This document shows positions 7,557-16,477 of a stretch of DNA of 64,000 bases, one piece after another. How positions within the stretch are numbered: position 1 is the first letter of the stretch; the number at the start of each line of letters is the position of its first letter. Below the pieces are notes generated by a model that saw only the letters and a list, made by a program, of their open reading frames with translations, did no database searches and was not told where the DNA came from. This stretch comes from Candidatus Thorarchaeota archaeon MP11T_1 (GTDB lineage Archaea; Asgardarchaeota; Thorarchaeia; Thorarchaeales; Thorarchaeaceae): the NCBI GenBank assembly GCA_002825515.1, contig PJET01000004.1, positions 1-64,000 on the forward strand, written 5' to 3'. Position numbers and translations under genes: made by a program.

Positions 7557-8435
7557 TCATTCCGATTGAGAGAGAGAGTAATCCACATCAGACGCACTGT
7601 TACTATCAACAATAGATTGTATTATGTTACTCTTCTCCCATTTTCGTAGTCTTGGCCATATCACAGCCCAGATGATTGCTAATAACAAAAGAATGTTGGA
7701 AGGTTGTATTGATGGGTCAACCAATGAGGTTGGGGCATTTCCCAAGGCATGTACAATCATGACAAAGAAAAGGTTCTCTGTACGCAAATATAGCAGACCA
7801 TAAATTATCCCGTTCATGAACACACTAAACAAGAGTTCTTGAACGACTACCAGTGTCCATCCCTGATTCAGTACTTTCCAAGGAATATGGAGCAAAGTGA
7901 AGAGTGTTTGTGATATTAACAGGGCACTGGCTACTTGCAGATACCTATTTTCCACCAATCTCTCCATCTTAATCTTAAACTGGATCAGGAAAAACCCCCT
8001 ATATCCAATCTCTTCATACAAAGCTGTACCAAAGAGCATTCCAATCAATAGGCCAATTAGAGCAAAACCCTCTGCGCCCCACTGTTGGTTGAGTTCAATA
8101 CTTCCCATCCCAATGTAACTCACCACCCCCTCGATAAACTGAACAAGAATCCACGTTACTAGGCCTACACTAATGGCTAGTGGTAATTTCTTGATCACAA
8201 GCCCAATATCCTTCCCTTGGAGCTTTCCATGCAAGACTAAGATGCCATATACCGCACACAACAACAATAACAAATTCAGAATTAGTGTGCGTTGGATTAA
8301 TCCCCAGCTAGCTTCCTCTATTGACTGAATTATGCCTACTAGGTAGATACCCAAATACAGAAGGACTACGACAACACTCACAAAGAAAAACAAAATCATT
8401 GTTTGGTAGCTTGATTCCTTCGATACAATCGTCAT
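7557..8435 (-). CDS. CPBP family intramembrane metalloprotease
   Basis: A 292-residue protein with about eight membrane helices. The CPBP/Abi (CAAX protease-like) motifs are in order: ALYEEIGYRGFF (about 142-153), LLHIPW and VHALGN, which supply the EE, R and two His residues of the active site. Family members cleave prenylated or hydrophobic substrates inside the membrane, and Rce1 is the eukaryotic relative. The substrate is unknown. It converges with the VIT-like gene over 35 nt. Confidence 0.82.
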   Translation of the reverse strand: MTIVSKESSYQTMILFFFVSVVVVLLYLGIYLVGIIQSIEEASWGLIQRTLILNLLLLLCAVYGILVLHGKLQGKDIGLVIKKLPLAISVGLVTWILVQFIEGVVSYIGMGSIELNQQWGAEGFALIGLLIGMLFGTALYEEIGYRGFFLIQFKIKMERLVENRYLQVASALLISQTLFTLLHIPWKVLNQGWTLVVVQELLFSVFMNGIIYGLLYLRTENLFFVMIVHALGNAPTSLVDPSIQPSNILLLLAIIWAVIWPRLRKWEKSNIIQSIVDSNSASDVDYSLSQSE

Positions 8436-8630
8436 GAAACCACACTTCTACTGTTTTCAAAAATTAATTCAAGCATGAATTTGACATGACCTTGACCTAT
8501 CTTCCTTATATTTTCCTTCTATCCTGAATCAAGTTATACTGTACTGATTTGGTTTTCAATTAAGGAGCAAGTGCAACTGCTATGTTCGACTTATAAACTC
8601 CAAAACGAGCATTGCTTCTATTGATTTATA

Positions 8631-8641
8631 CTACCGACATA
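8631..8641 (+). promoter_or_regulatory. Half-site matching the inverted repeat near the Bat-type regulator
   Basis: CTACCGACATA repeats one arm (CTACCGACA) of the perfect inverted repeat at 12847-12866. It lies about 17 nt upstream of an AT-rich TATA candidate (8658-8665) for the Fe-S protein gene at 8701. The second arm is not conserved, so this is only a candidate regulator site. Confidence 0.35.
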
Positions 8642-8700
8642 TGATGGCTAAACATCCAAATTTATTCCAGTTTTTGCTGAAACAGTACAAAAATCACTAA

Positions 8701-9474
8701 GTGACGATAAAAATGACATCACTGACAGAGAATCTAAAACAACTAGCACGAGAAGTTGGATTTGCATCAGTTGGCATATCGAAACCAGAGATGCTTGAGG
8801 ATTTACCATACGGATCTATTGGCAAAATCAAAACACTAAGATCTCCTGCTCAAGAGCTGCCTGAAGTAAAATCTGTCATTCTTCTTGCTTTTCATACTTG
8901 GGATAAAATATTCAGCCTTACAGTTGATTCACCCGAGTGGCGAGGTTATGGTCTTCACTCGCCTGATGAAAAGTTTGAGAATTACTACCTCCCATATGAG
9001 ATTATGAAGAATAAAGCATGGGAGATAATCGATTCTCTCAAGAGAGAAGGTCATGAAGCTAAGTACTCCTTAAGAATTCCAATGAAGACTGCTGCAATTA
9101 AGTGTGGTTTGGGTAGTCAGGGGAAGAGCACGTTATTGGTCACTCCGGAACATGGGCCAAGGGTTGGTTTAATTTCAATACTTACCAGTGCTGAATTAGA
9201 GATAGATGAACCCTTTGAAGCGGATCTCTGCGGTGACTGCAACCTTTGCATAACTGCTTGTCCAACAAAAGCACTTGATCCATATATTATTACAATCGAG
9301 AAATGCATGACCTATTCTGCGGAATCACCTTGTTCATCGGATGTTCCCTCTCATGTGCGTGAGATGGAGAAGAAACTAGTTCCACGCCCAACAAAGAATA
9401 GCTATATCGAATGTGCAAGATGTATGGAAGTCTGTCCGATTGGAAAAACCCAAGGCAAATCTAATCAGCACTAG
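8701..9474 (+). CDS. Epoxyqueuosine reductase-like [4Fe-4S] protein
   Basis: A 257-residue protein. The N-terminal half has the QueG-like pattern (VGFASVGISKPEML, then PEVKSVILLAFHTWD). The C-terminal half has a dicluster ferredoxin signature: CGDCNLCITACP at about 178-189 and CARCMEVCP at about 240-248. Archaeal relatives are mostly uncharacterised corrinoid or Fe-S oxidoreductases, so queuosine function should not be assumed, and no other queuosine gene is in view. The start is GTG 8701 or ATG 8713; the TATA candidate fits either. A half-site for a nearby regulator is in the promoter. Confidence 0.72.
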   Translation: MTIKMTSLTENLKQLAREVGFASVGISKPEMLEDLPYGSIGKIKTLRSPAQELPEVKSVILLAFHTWDKIFSLTVDSPEWRGYGLHSPDEKFENYYLPYEIMKNKAWEIIDSLKREGHEAKYSLRIPMKTAAIKCGLGSQGKSTLLVTPEHGPRVGLISILTSAELEIDEPFEADLCGDCNLCITACPTKALDPYIITIEKCMTYSAESPCSSDVPSHVREMEKKLVPRPTKNSYIECARCMEVCPIGKTQGKSNQH

Positions 9475-9475
9475 T

Positions 9476-10399
9476 CTAGAACCTTTTCTGAAAATAGTAC
9501 TCCTTTACAGGGTCAGGGTAGCCATCAGAAATACCGAAGACCTCATAGCCACATTTCTGAAAGAACTCAGGGGATTGGAATGACAACACCCATGTCAGTC
9601 CTGAAAGAGATCCATTCTCCTTAGCGATTTTTTCTGCCCTCATCATAAGCTGCCTACCATACCCTTGACCACGAAATCTCTCGTCAATCCATATCTGCTC
9701 AATGTGTAGTGTCCCTAGAGCTGTAAACCCATTAAATCCTCCAAAGACTTGGTCATTATCATTTCTTATGACGAGCTTAATTCTGACTCCTGGATGCTTC
9801 TTCAGAAGTTCTCCGACTTGCTCTTTGACATAGCCACCCAAACCATCACCAAGTATTTTTTGTGCATCTTCGGACTTGTCTTCAGAAATAGTGAAGCGCT
9901 TGGAACTCTCAAGTTGACCTATTTTGTTATTTCCATCAGATATCTGCCAACTATCATCCAATCTTTTCATTAGTACAAACTCTGTAATATTCTCAGTATA
10001 CACATCGCAAATACCTAGAACTTTGTATCCAATTGCTTGGTAGAATTCAGGTCCTTGAAATGAAAAGGTCCAAGTTTGTGATGCTGTATATCCCTTTTCT
10101 TTACCAATTCTCTCAGCTTCCAATACCAGGTTTCGCCCATACCCTAAACCTCTGTATCTCTCCTCTACCCAGAGGACCTCCAAGTGCATGACTCCAGCCT
10201 TCATGCTTGTAATCACCCCACCGATGATCCTCCCCTCATGATCTTTCAATACCAGATTGATATCATTGAAGGGAATATCCAATTCACCATAGGGGTGTTG
10301 CTTATCATGAGCCTCCAGTTCGCTATTGATAAGGTCCATCTCTTCCTCAGTTGGATTGTCAGCTATAACAAATCGATTGACTCTCTTGGAATTACTCAT
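9476..10399 (-). CDS. Tandem GNAT acetyltransferase
   Basis: A 307-residue protein made of two GNAT domains that resemble each other. Domain 1 (about 15-150) carries ERYRGLGYGRNLVLEAERIGKEKG and domain 2 (about 165-307) carries ERFRGQGYGRQLMMRAEKIAKENG, each the acetyl-CoA pyrophosphate loop followed by GY(K/E)V. The shared EV/EQIW(V/I)(D/E)ERFRG pattern implies internal duplication. No substrate is known. Its stop is one base away from the stop of the convergent Fe-S gene. Confidence 0.85.
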   Translation of the reverse strand: MSNSKRVNRFVIADNPTEEEMDLINSELEAHDKQHPYGELDIPFNDINLVLKDHEGRIIGGVITSMKAGVMHLEVLWVEERYRGLGYGRNLVLEAERIGKEKGYTASQTWTFSFQGPEFYQAIGYKVLGICDVYTENITEFVLMKRLDDSWQISDGNNKIGQLESSKRFTISEDKSEDAQKILGDGLGGYVKEQVGELLKKHPGVRIKLVIRNDNDQVFGGFNGFTALGTLHIEQIWIDERFRGQGYGRQLMMRAEKIAKENGSLSGLTWVLSFQSPEFFQKCGYEVFGISDGYPDPVKEYYFQKRF

Positions 10400-10485
10400 T
10401 CGACTAGCTCCGATTACTGCAGCTCAAATTTGGGATATGATTAATGTGTTTCTAGAAGCGTAAGAAATAGGAAACATAAATCTGT

Positions 10486-11556
10486 TCAAAGCAACTCATA
10501 GAAAAACTTGCCATCTTTATAGATGGTTTCATCCCCTGCAAGTATCTCTCCTTTTTGCATATTCTTAATCATGTCAACATGAATAGCGCTTTCATTTGTG
10601 CCATTACATTCTTTGAGGGCTCTCCCAAGAGCACAATGAATCGTACCCCACATCTTCTCATCGAATAACATATTCATTGTGTACTTTGTAATTCCCTTGT
10701 TCATTCCCATCGCGATCTCGCCGAGCCTGCTTGCACCTTCGTCAGCCTCAATAATAGCTTTGAGTGTTTCTTCGCCTTGATTAGAGGTAAAATCCACAAC
10801 AATTCCCTTTTCAAACTGTAATCTGACATCCTCAATGATTTTTCCTTGGTACAAAAAGGGAATGTCGAAACGAATATTGCCTTCAACCGTATCTTCCACA
10901 GGTGAGGTATACACTTCCCCACAAGGCATATTGTGCTTGCCATCAGCCACAGCCCATATTCTCCCATTTGTTTCAGCAAAGAGGTCAGTGTCTTGTCCTA
11001 AAATTCTGATGTTCTCGTGTAGACCAAGTCGCTCCTTTATCATCGCTATCTTATGAGATGCGTCTTCCCAATCTATTAGGATGGAATTATACACGAATTG
11101 CCTATAATCTTCTAAAGTCATGTCTGCCTGCTTGGCCAGAGCCTCACATGGATGTACGGTGTCGCACCATTTCTTATCCATTACCATATCTAGAATTGGT
11201 TTTCTTGTTCTACTACGGGCAACAAGTTTCTCTGGACTCAAACTTGAGAGAGTCATACTATCAAGTGGCGAAGCAATTCCTATTAGCACATCGCACTCAT
11301 TCACCGCTGCTGCATAATGGCGAGGGAATAGATTGATTGTCCATTCGTCAGCATTTTCAACATACGCCTTGGTTATCTCATCACTGTCCATGGAAACCAT
11401 ACAGCTTGCTCCAATCTTGGCGACTTCCGCAGAAATCGCTGTTACCAAATCGTGTGCTTCTGGAGGTGCAAGGATTAAAACCATCTCCCCTCTCTTTACC
11501 TCTGTACTCCAATTCACTAATACGCGGGCGTGTTCTACTATTCTGAAGTCCAACAC
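10486..11556 (-). CDS. M29-family (thermophilic) aminopeptidase
   Basis: A 356-residue metallopeptidase. Expected dimetal ligands are visible in order: the Glu in MPCGEVYTSP, the Glu in LGEIAMGMN, the conserved Tyr in KYTMNMLFDEK, His in GTIHCALG and His/Asp in AIHVDMI. Family members (aminopeptidase T/S, AmpS) remove N-terminal residues from peptides in the cytosol. The start is GTG 11554-11556 with GAGG five bases upstream. A TATA box (CTTTATATC, 11595-11603 on the minus strand) sits about 40 nt before it. Confidence 0.85.
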   Translation of the reverse strand: MLDFRIVEHARVLVNWSTEVKRGEMVLILAPPEAHDLVTAISAEVAKIGASCMVSMDSDEITKAYVENADEWTINLFPRHYAAAVNECDVLIGIASPLDSMTLSSLSPEKLVARSRTRKPILDMVMDKKWCDTVHPCEALAKQADMTLEDYRQFVYNSILIDWEDASHKIAMIKERLGLHENIRILGQDTDLFAETNGRIWAVADGKHNMPCGEVYTSPVEDTVEGNIRFDIPFLYQGKIIEDVRLQFEKGIVVDFTSNQGEETLKAIIEADEGASRLGEIAMGMNKGITKYTMNMLFDEKMWGTIHCALGRALKECNGTNESAIHVDMIKNMQKGEILAGDETIYKDGKFFYELL

Positions 11557-11649
11557 ACTTACCTCTTCTGAATATTGTCTTCAATTATTCGAACGATATA
11601 AAGACGTGAATCCTGTCCAAGAGAATTCAAACATAAGTACTTAATTTTG

Positions 11650-11663
11650 TATACAATTGTATA
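11650..11663. promoter_or_regulatory. 14-bp perfect palindrome between divergent promoters
   Basis: TATACAATTGTATA is a perfect palindrome. It lies between the M29 peptidase promoter (TATA at 11595-11603, leftward) and the TATAAAG at 11691-11697 of the rightward small gene. Its core ACAATTGT recurs in the palindrome at 46180-46193. It is an operator candidate only; AT-rich palindromes also arise by chance. Confidence 0.4.
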
Positions 11664-11743
11664 TGTGGCGGTTTTGACTAAAAGATCTGCTATAAAGAAA
11701 TTACTGACATACGTTGGTACAATCAGTAGTCGGTACAAAGATT

Positions 11744-11995
11744 ATGCTACTTTTTGAGTCATTACTATCGGTGATAGAAATGACTTGTACAGCAAAACAG
11801 CAAACAATTCCACTCATGGAGTTATCTAAACCGACCGGATGTCAAGAAAAGGATGACCCGATAGAAAATGACGTTTATGATGAAGAAGCTAGGAAATATA
11901 GACAGTATCTAGCACACCAAGAAGCACTACGTGAACTCGAAAAGAGAAAAACACGTGCTCTAGCATCAAATTACGGAATATCGTTTATCAGGTAG
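11744..11995 (+). CDS. Small charged protein of unknown function
   Basis: About 83 residues from ATG 11744 (an alternative ATG is at 11780). The C-terminal half is strongly helical and charged (EEARKYRQYLAHQEAL then RELEKRKTRAL), so a coiled coil or nucleic-acid-binding helix is plausible. Two Cys residues lie near the N-terminus without a clear metal motif. A good TATA box (11691-11697) supports transcription. I recognise no family, and it may be lineage-specific. Confidence 0.45.
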   Translation: MLLFESLLSVIEMTCTAKQQTIPLMELSKPTGCQEKDDPIENDVYDEEARKYRQYLAHQEALRELEKRKTRALASNYGISFIR

Positions 11996-12099
11996 AGCAA
12001 GGAGGCGCACAACCACTGACATTATACCATCTATGCAAATTTCTTGATTGACCGCGCCTCATTTTTTTGACTAGACTTGAGAACACTCTAATTATACGT

Positions 12100-12813
12100 T
12101 CAAACAAGAGTCATTGATTCTTTTCGATCTTGAGGAACTTGTCTGAATAACTGAATATGAGGGATGAGCGCGGTGATTATCTTGTTTTCTGCCTTTTTCA
12201 AATGTTCCAAAAAAGTTGTCCTCGATATCTTTTCCTTAGATGCAATAGTTTGAAGATCCGACCCTCTGGGAAACCGGAAATATCCTTGCGCATATGCTGT
12301 CAAGAGAGCATTTACTTGTTTATCTGTCAATCCAGAGAACAAAGCATCAGTGGTTAGTGTTAGAGAACTTGCTATGTACCCATCAAAGGGTTTCTTTCTA
12401 ATAATCTCAACCTCAAATCCATCTTCTCTCAGTTTTGTAAGGAGTTTCTTGACTTTCTCATGCCTAAAAGCAATCAAACGGAGGTGTTCCCAACCCCCTT
12501 CATATGCAATTGGTGGAATTAGCAGAAGAGTTGGATCTTTAAGATAGTTTTGAACGGTGCCTGGTCCTCCGCATGCACACATCCTCGTGATGACATGAGT
12601 ATTTCCTCCATTGTGTATCTCATCGATTATTTCCACAGCCTTTGACATGTCGCTTCTAATTTGATCATAATCTTCCTGTTTCTGCATGATTAGTTCCATG
12701 ATGTCATGTTTATTATTACACCACTGAAAGATCTTGACAGAATGATTATCTTCCGTAATTTCGCTGAGGGGATTATCATACTTAGCTCTGAACACAACTT
12801 CGAATAATGACAT
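12100..12813 (-). CDS. Bat-type (HTH_10) transcriptional regulator
   Basis: A 237-residue protein. The C-terminal HTH_10 domain (about 163-215) has the family signature LTDKQVNALLTAYAQGYF, then ASKEKISRTTFLEHLKKAE. The N-terminal 150 residues form an uncharacterised sensor part with a Cys cluster (CNN and CACGG) and IPPIAYEGGWEHL. Bacterio-opsin activator relatives act as transcription factors. A TATA box (about 12835-12842, minus strand) is preceded directly by a perfect 9-bp inverted repeat, suggesting autoregulation. Confidence 0.8.
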   Translation of the reverse strand: MSLFEVVFRAKYDNPLSEITEDNHSVKIFQWCNNKHDIMELIMQKQEDYDQIRSDMSKAVEIIDEIHNGGNTHVITRMCACGGPGTVQNYLKDPTLLLIPPIAYEGGWEHLRLIAFRHEKVKKLLTKLREDGFEVEIIRKKPFDGYIASSLTLTTDALFSGLTDKQVNALLTAYAQGYFRFPRGSDLQTIASKEKISRTTFLEHLKKAENKIITALIPHIQLFRQVPQDRKESMTLV

Positions 12814-12846
12814 ACTTTGTTCTATAGTAGTAGATATTTATGAACT

Positions 12847-12866
12847 CTACCGACATGTGTCGGTAG
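12847..12866. promoter_or_regulatory. Perfect inverted repeat upstream of the Bat-type regulator
   Basis: Arms CTACCGACA and TGTCGGTAG are exact reverse complements separated by TG. The repeat ends four bases from the TATA box of the minus-strand regulator at 12813, where an archaeal factor would touch BRE/TFB. One arm reappears at 8631. The natural reading is an operator for the adjacent HTH protein (inference). Confidence 0.6.
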
Positions 12867-13057
12867 ACTAATGAATTCTACAGTCCGACTAGCCATTTAC
12901 TATCTGCAATGAAATTTCATCCAAACTGCGCTCTTTGATAATGGTTATAGGCAAATGTGTTGTTGATTATTATGGAATAGTCGGGGCACCAGCCAATTGA
13001 GAATGCATTTCTGGACACCCGAAGAAGAATTCTGTTTATTATGGAGGTTCAGTTAAA

Positions 13058-14473
13058 ATGATAGAAGATAAGTTCAGAGACCTGCATCTTTCCAATTCAG
13101 CGAGAATTATTGAAAAACCTCCTGGCCCTCGATCGAGAGAGATGCTGCAAAAACAAGATCATACAGAAAGTGCAGCAGTTTCATATCCGAAAGCAATCCC
13201 TGTAGCTTTTGCAGAGGGAAAAGGTGCTACTCTAAAAGATGTTGACGGAAATATCTACATTGATTTCTTTGCGGGTGCTGGCGTCTTAAATGTTGGACAT
13301 TGTAATCCTGAAGTTGTCGAGGCTGCGAAGGAGCAGATGGGGAAACTTACTCATACACTCGATTTTCCGACACCCATTAGAATGGAAATTGTTGATGAAC
13401 TGCTTTCTGTTCTCCCAACAAAATTGAGGAATATCGCCAAACTTCTCTTTGTTGCTCCAACAGGCTCAGATGCAGTCGAGTCTGCGATGAAGCTAGCGAA
13501 GTTCAATACAGGTCGTATTGGTATGATTTCTTTTGAAGGTGCATACCATGGGATGACTGCTGGAGCAATAACCTTGACAGCAAATAAAGCGCTAAAGCAA
13601 AGTTTGATGCCAATGATTCCAGAGGTACATTTTCTACCCTACGCGTATTGTTACCGTTGTCCTTTTGGAAGAGAATATTCAGAATGTGGTCTTGAATGTG
13701 CTAGATACATCGAGCATGTCTTGGAGGACCCCAAGTCCGGAGTTATTGATCCTGCAGCTATTATTATAGAAGCGGTTCAAGGAGAAGGTGGGTCACTTCC
13801 AGCACCTAACGAGTTCCTTAAAGAAGTCAAGAGAATCTCACGTGAGTATTATGTTCCTCTCATAGTGGATGAAATACAAGCAGGTATGGGTAGAACTGGG
13901 AAGATGTGGGCTTTCCAGCACTCAGGTATCATCCCTGACATTATGACGATCTCAAAGGGAATTGGAGGAGGACTCCCTCTGTCAGTTTTAGTTTTTGATG
14001 AGGAGCTAGACACTTGGGAAAAAGGAGCTCATGTAGGAACCTTCAGAGGTAATGTGGTTGCACTAGCAGCTGGAGTTGCAACTTTGAGATTCATCAAGAA
14101 ACATAAACTGTGGAATCATGCTGCTCGTCTGAGTGAGGACGTATTCCTTCCACGACTTAGGGAATTACAAGAGGAAAGTAGATTCATCGGCGACACTCGT
14201 GGAAAGGGACTGATGTTAGGAATTGAATTCGTAGAGGACAAGAAGACCAAGAGACCATGGACGGAATTTGCAAAAGAGATACGGAAAGCATGCTACCAAA
14301 GAGGGCTCATAGTAGAGATTGGAGGACATTTCTCCAATGTCGTTCGATTTATGCCTCCACTGGTACTAACAAAGGAACTAGCAGAAGCAGGACTGGATAT
14401 ATTCACAGAGGCCCTAAGAGAAGTCGAAGAAGCCAATAGAGATACTGAATTTCCTACAATGGCATCGCACTAA
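13058..14473 (+). CDS. Class III PLP aminotransferase, archaeal amino-acid racemase-like subgroup
   Basis: A 471-residue fold-type I PLP enzyme. The catalytic Lys is Lys300 in TISKGIGGGLPLSV, the PLP-binding Asp is in VDEIQAGMGRTGK, and GSDAVESAMKLAK binds the phosphate. A Cys-rich insert (CYRCPFGREYSECGLEC, about 193-209) is typical of the archaeal group that contains ornithine aminotransferase and the broad-specificity amino-acid racemases of Thermococcales, so either activity is possible. A strong GGAGGT (13043-13048) lies nine bases before ATG. It converges, with a 4-nt overlap of stops, on a D-aminoacylase, which favours a role in D-amino-acid metabolism. Confidence 0.85.
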   Translation: MIEDKFRDLHLSNSARIIEKPPGPRSREMLQKQDHTESAAVSYPKAIPVAFAEGKGATLKDVDGNIYIDFFAGAGVLNVGHCNPEVVEAAKEQMGKLTHTLDFPTPIRMEIVDELLSVLPTKLRNIAKLLFVAPTGSDAVESAMKLAKFNTGRIGMISFEGAYHGMTAGAITLTANKALKQSLMPMIPEVHFLPYAYCYRCPFGREYSECGLECARYIEHVLEDPKSGVIDPAAIIIEAVQGEGGSLPAPNEFLKEVKRISREYYVPLIVDEIQAGMGRTGKMWAFQHSGIIPDIMTISKGIGGGLPLSVLVFDEELDTWEKGAHVGTFRGNVVALAAGVATLRFIKKHKLWNHAARLSEDVFLPRLRELQEESRFIGDTRGKGLMLGIEFVEDKKTKRPWTEFAKEIRKACYQRGLIVEIGGHFSNVVRFMPPLVLTKELAEAGLDIFTEALREVEEANRDTEFPTMASH

Positions 14474-16113
14474 GCTGCTTTGTGCTCATTTCTGAGCACC
14501 TTCCCAGAGAAGACATCCAACTGCTTTGTGTCATCCACTACAATCTCTCCATTGACAATTACTTGGTGTATTCCTACTGGGAACTGGTGAGGATTGAGGA
14601 AGGTGGCTTTGTCTCGGATTCTTTTCGGATCAAATACAACTATATCTGCCCAAAATCCCTCTCGTATCAAACCTCGATCTCTAAGGCCAAGTGTTTCTGC
14701 GGGAAACCCAGTCATTTTCCAGACAGCTTCTTCCAAGGTTAGCAAGCCCTCTTCCCTAACGTACTTGCCTAGGATTCTTGGATATGTCCCATAGGATCGA
14801 GGATGAGGTTTGATGTGACCAAAAACTCCTGTTGGAGAAAGTCCCCATCCATCCGTTGCTATCATAGTGTGTTTGTCTTTCATTATACGTCGAATATCCT
14901 CTTCACCCATGCTCTCGATAGTCATAGAAACTTCCCCTGCTTCATCAAGCAGAAGTTGGAAGAGTAGCATGAAGTTGTCTGAGTATTCGTATTCATTTGT
15001 TATTTGTAGTAGGCTCTTCCCTTGAATAGTTCTCCACTTGTCAGTCTTTACTGATGCTATGTAGATACCATCCCATCCAACTTCCTTGATTATGTTCTCC
15101 CATCCATCAATTCCACCATCGACGTCTCTCTTGATTTGTATTCGAGAGTCAGGCGATTTTAGATGATTAAGAATACTCTCCATTCCCCCTTCATGAACCC
15201 ATGGAGGCAACAATGATATTAGCGATGTCATTCCGCGGTTATAGGGATACTGATCACATGTAATATGAACGCCGCGACTGTTGGCATCTGCAATAAGCTT
15301 GAGCGTGTGTTTGCTTGTTCCCCAATAAGGTCTTCCAGCTATCTTGTGGTGCGAAATCAGTCCTCCTCTACAACCAGACTCTTCCACAATGCGAATTAGC
15401 TCCTTAACAGCTTGAACTACTGATACTCCCTCCCCTCTGATATGAGAGGCGTACAGTCCGTTATATTTCGCTACAGTCTTTACCAACTCTATAATTTCAT
15501 TAGTTGATGCATATACTTGCGGAGCATAAAACAGTCCCGTACTTAGTCCAAAGGCTCCAGCTTCCATTGCCTCCGCAACACAGGTCTTCATACTAGCAAG
15601 TTCCTTCTTCGTAGGTTCTCGGTTCTCAACTGATGGACCTGCCGCGATTCTGACAGTCCCAAAACCGACAAGCGGGACCATATTGATTGGTGTTCTTGTC
15701 TTTTCCAATGTTTCGAGGTACTCTCTAAAACTATGCCAAGTGATATCTAATCTTTGACTTGGAGGCGAAAAGATATCAAACTCACTCTGAATAAGATCAA
15801 GAGTGTCTTCGTTAATAGGAGCGAGAGACGATCCACAATTACCAATAACAGATGTAGTGACGCCTTGTTGTATCATTGACTCGAGTTTATTATCGAATGG
15901 TATACTCATATCGGAATGACTGTGAATGTCAATGAAGCCCGGACAAACAACTAGTCCCTCTGCATCAATCACAGCCTTGGCATCAGAGGTACCATTTGAC
16001 CCGATATCAGAGATACGACCATCACTCACTCCAACATCAGCTTTGAAGGATTTTCGTCCTGAGCCGTCCACTATGGTTCCATTACGAATTAGGAGATTAA
16101 GCTCATTTGTCAT
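14470..16113 (-). CDS. N-acyl-D-amino-acid deacylase (D-aminoacylase), amidohydrolase superfamily
   Basis: About 547 residues. The amidohydrolase metal motif GFIDIHSHSD is at about 60-69, HIRGEG follows mid-protein, HHKIAG carries another His ligand, and MIATDGWG provides the late Asp. This order and length are those of the D-aminoacylase/dihydroorotase-like branch. I chose ATG 16111-16113 (MTNELNLLIRNGTIVDG) because GGAGAG lies seven bases upstream and it fits family N-termini; an upstream in-frame start at 16173 would add 20 residues. A TATA box (about 16216-16224, minus strand) is upstream. It probably frees D-amino acids for the adjacent PLP enzyme. Confidence 0.85.
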   Translation of the reverse strand: MTNELNLLIRNGTIVDGSGRKSFKADVGVSDGRISDIGSNGTSDAKAVIDAEGLVVCPGFIDIHSHSDMSIPFDNKLESMIQQGVTTSVIGNCGSSLAPINEDTLDLIQSEFDIFSPPSQRLDITWHSFREYLETLEKTRTPINMVPLVGFGTVRIAAGPSVENREPTKKELASMKTCVAEAMEAGAFGLSTGLFYAPQVYASTNEIIELVKTVAKYNGLYASHIRGEGVSVVQAVKELIRIVEESGCRGGLISHHKIAGRPYWGTSKHTLKLIADANSRGVHITCDQYPYNRGMTSLISLLPPWVHEGGMESILNHLKSPDSRIQIKRDVDGGIDGWENIIKEVGWDGIYIASVKTDKWRTIQGKSLLQITNEYEYSDNFMLLFQLLLDEAGEVSMTIESMGEEDIRRIMKDKHTMIATDGWGLSPTGVFGHIKPHPRSYGTYPRILGKYVREEGLLTLEEAVWKMTGFPAETLGLRDRGLIREGFWADIVVFDPKRIRDKATFLNPHQFPVGIHQVIVNGEIVVDDTKQLDVFSGKVLRNEHKAA

Positions 16114-16477
16114 CAACCATCTCTCCAATGAGCAGACTAAATTCACTTTTGCGACAGTATAGGGTTGCTGCAATACTTCTGCAATTACTTTGATTGCTTA
16201 AATCACTATAAAGTTCTATAAATCGCATCAAAAGCCTGTTTCTGATTCCAAGCTATCATCTAATGCTCTTAAACATTCTTGATGGGTCGTTTTTGATAAG
16301 TTGAAAAAGATGATGAATCTCAAGGATATCTGAATCTTGGAATAGAACATGTTTGAATATTGGTTTTGACGATAGCTCTGAAATTAATCCACATTGGAGA
16401 CTATTTATGGTCATAATGAATCACCAAGTAGAATCTTCAAACCCTTGACTTTCTTGAACTCTAAAACGTGAACCTCG
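16114..16477. other. Divergent promoter region, otherwise empty
   Basis: It holds TATA-like TTTATAG (about 16218-16224, read leftward) for the D-aminoacylase and TATTTATGG (about 16402-16410, read rightward) for the gene at 16478, giving leaders of very roughly 75 and 45 nt. No RNA gene, repeat or ORF of note was seen. Confidence 0.4.

Noticed and set aside
11700..11780. More half-sites of the CTACCGACA type (for example TAGTCGGTAC)
   Set aside because: Only six contiguous bases match; too short to separate from chance.
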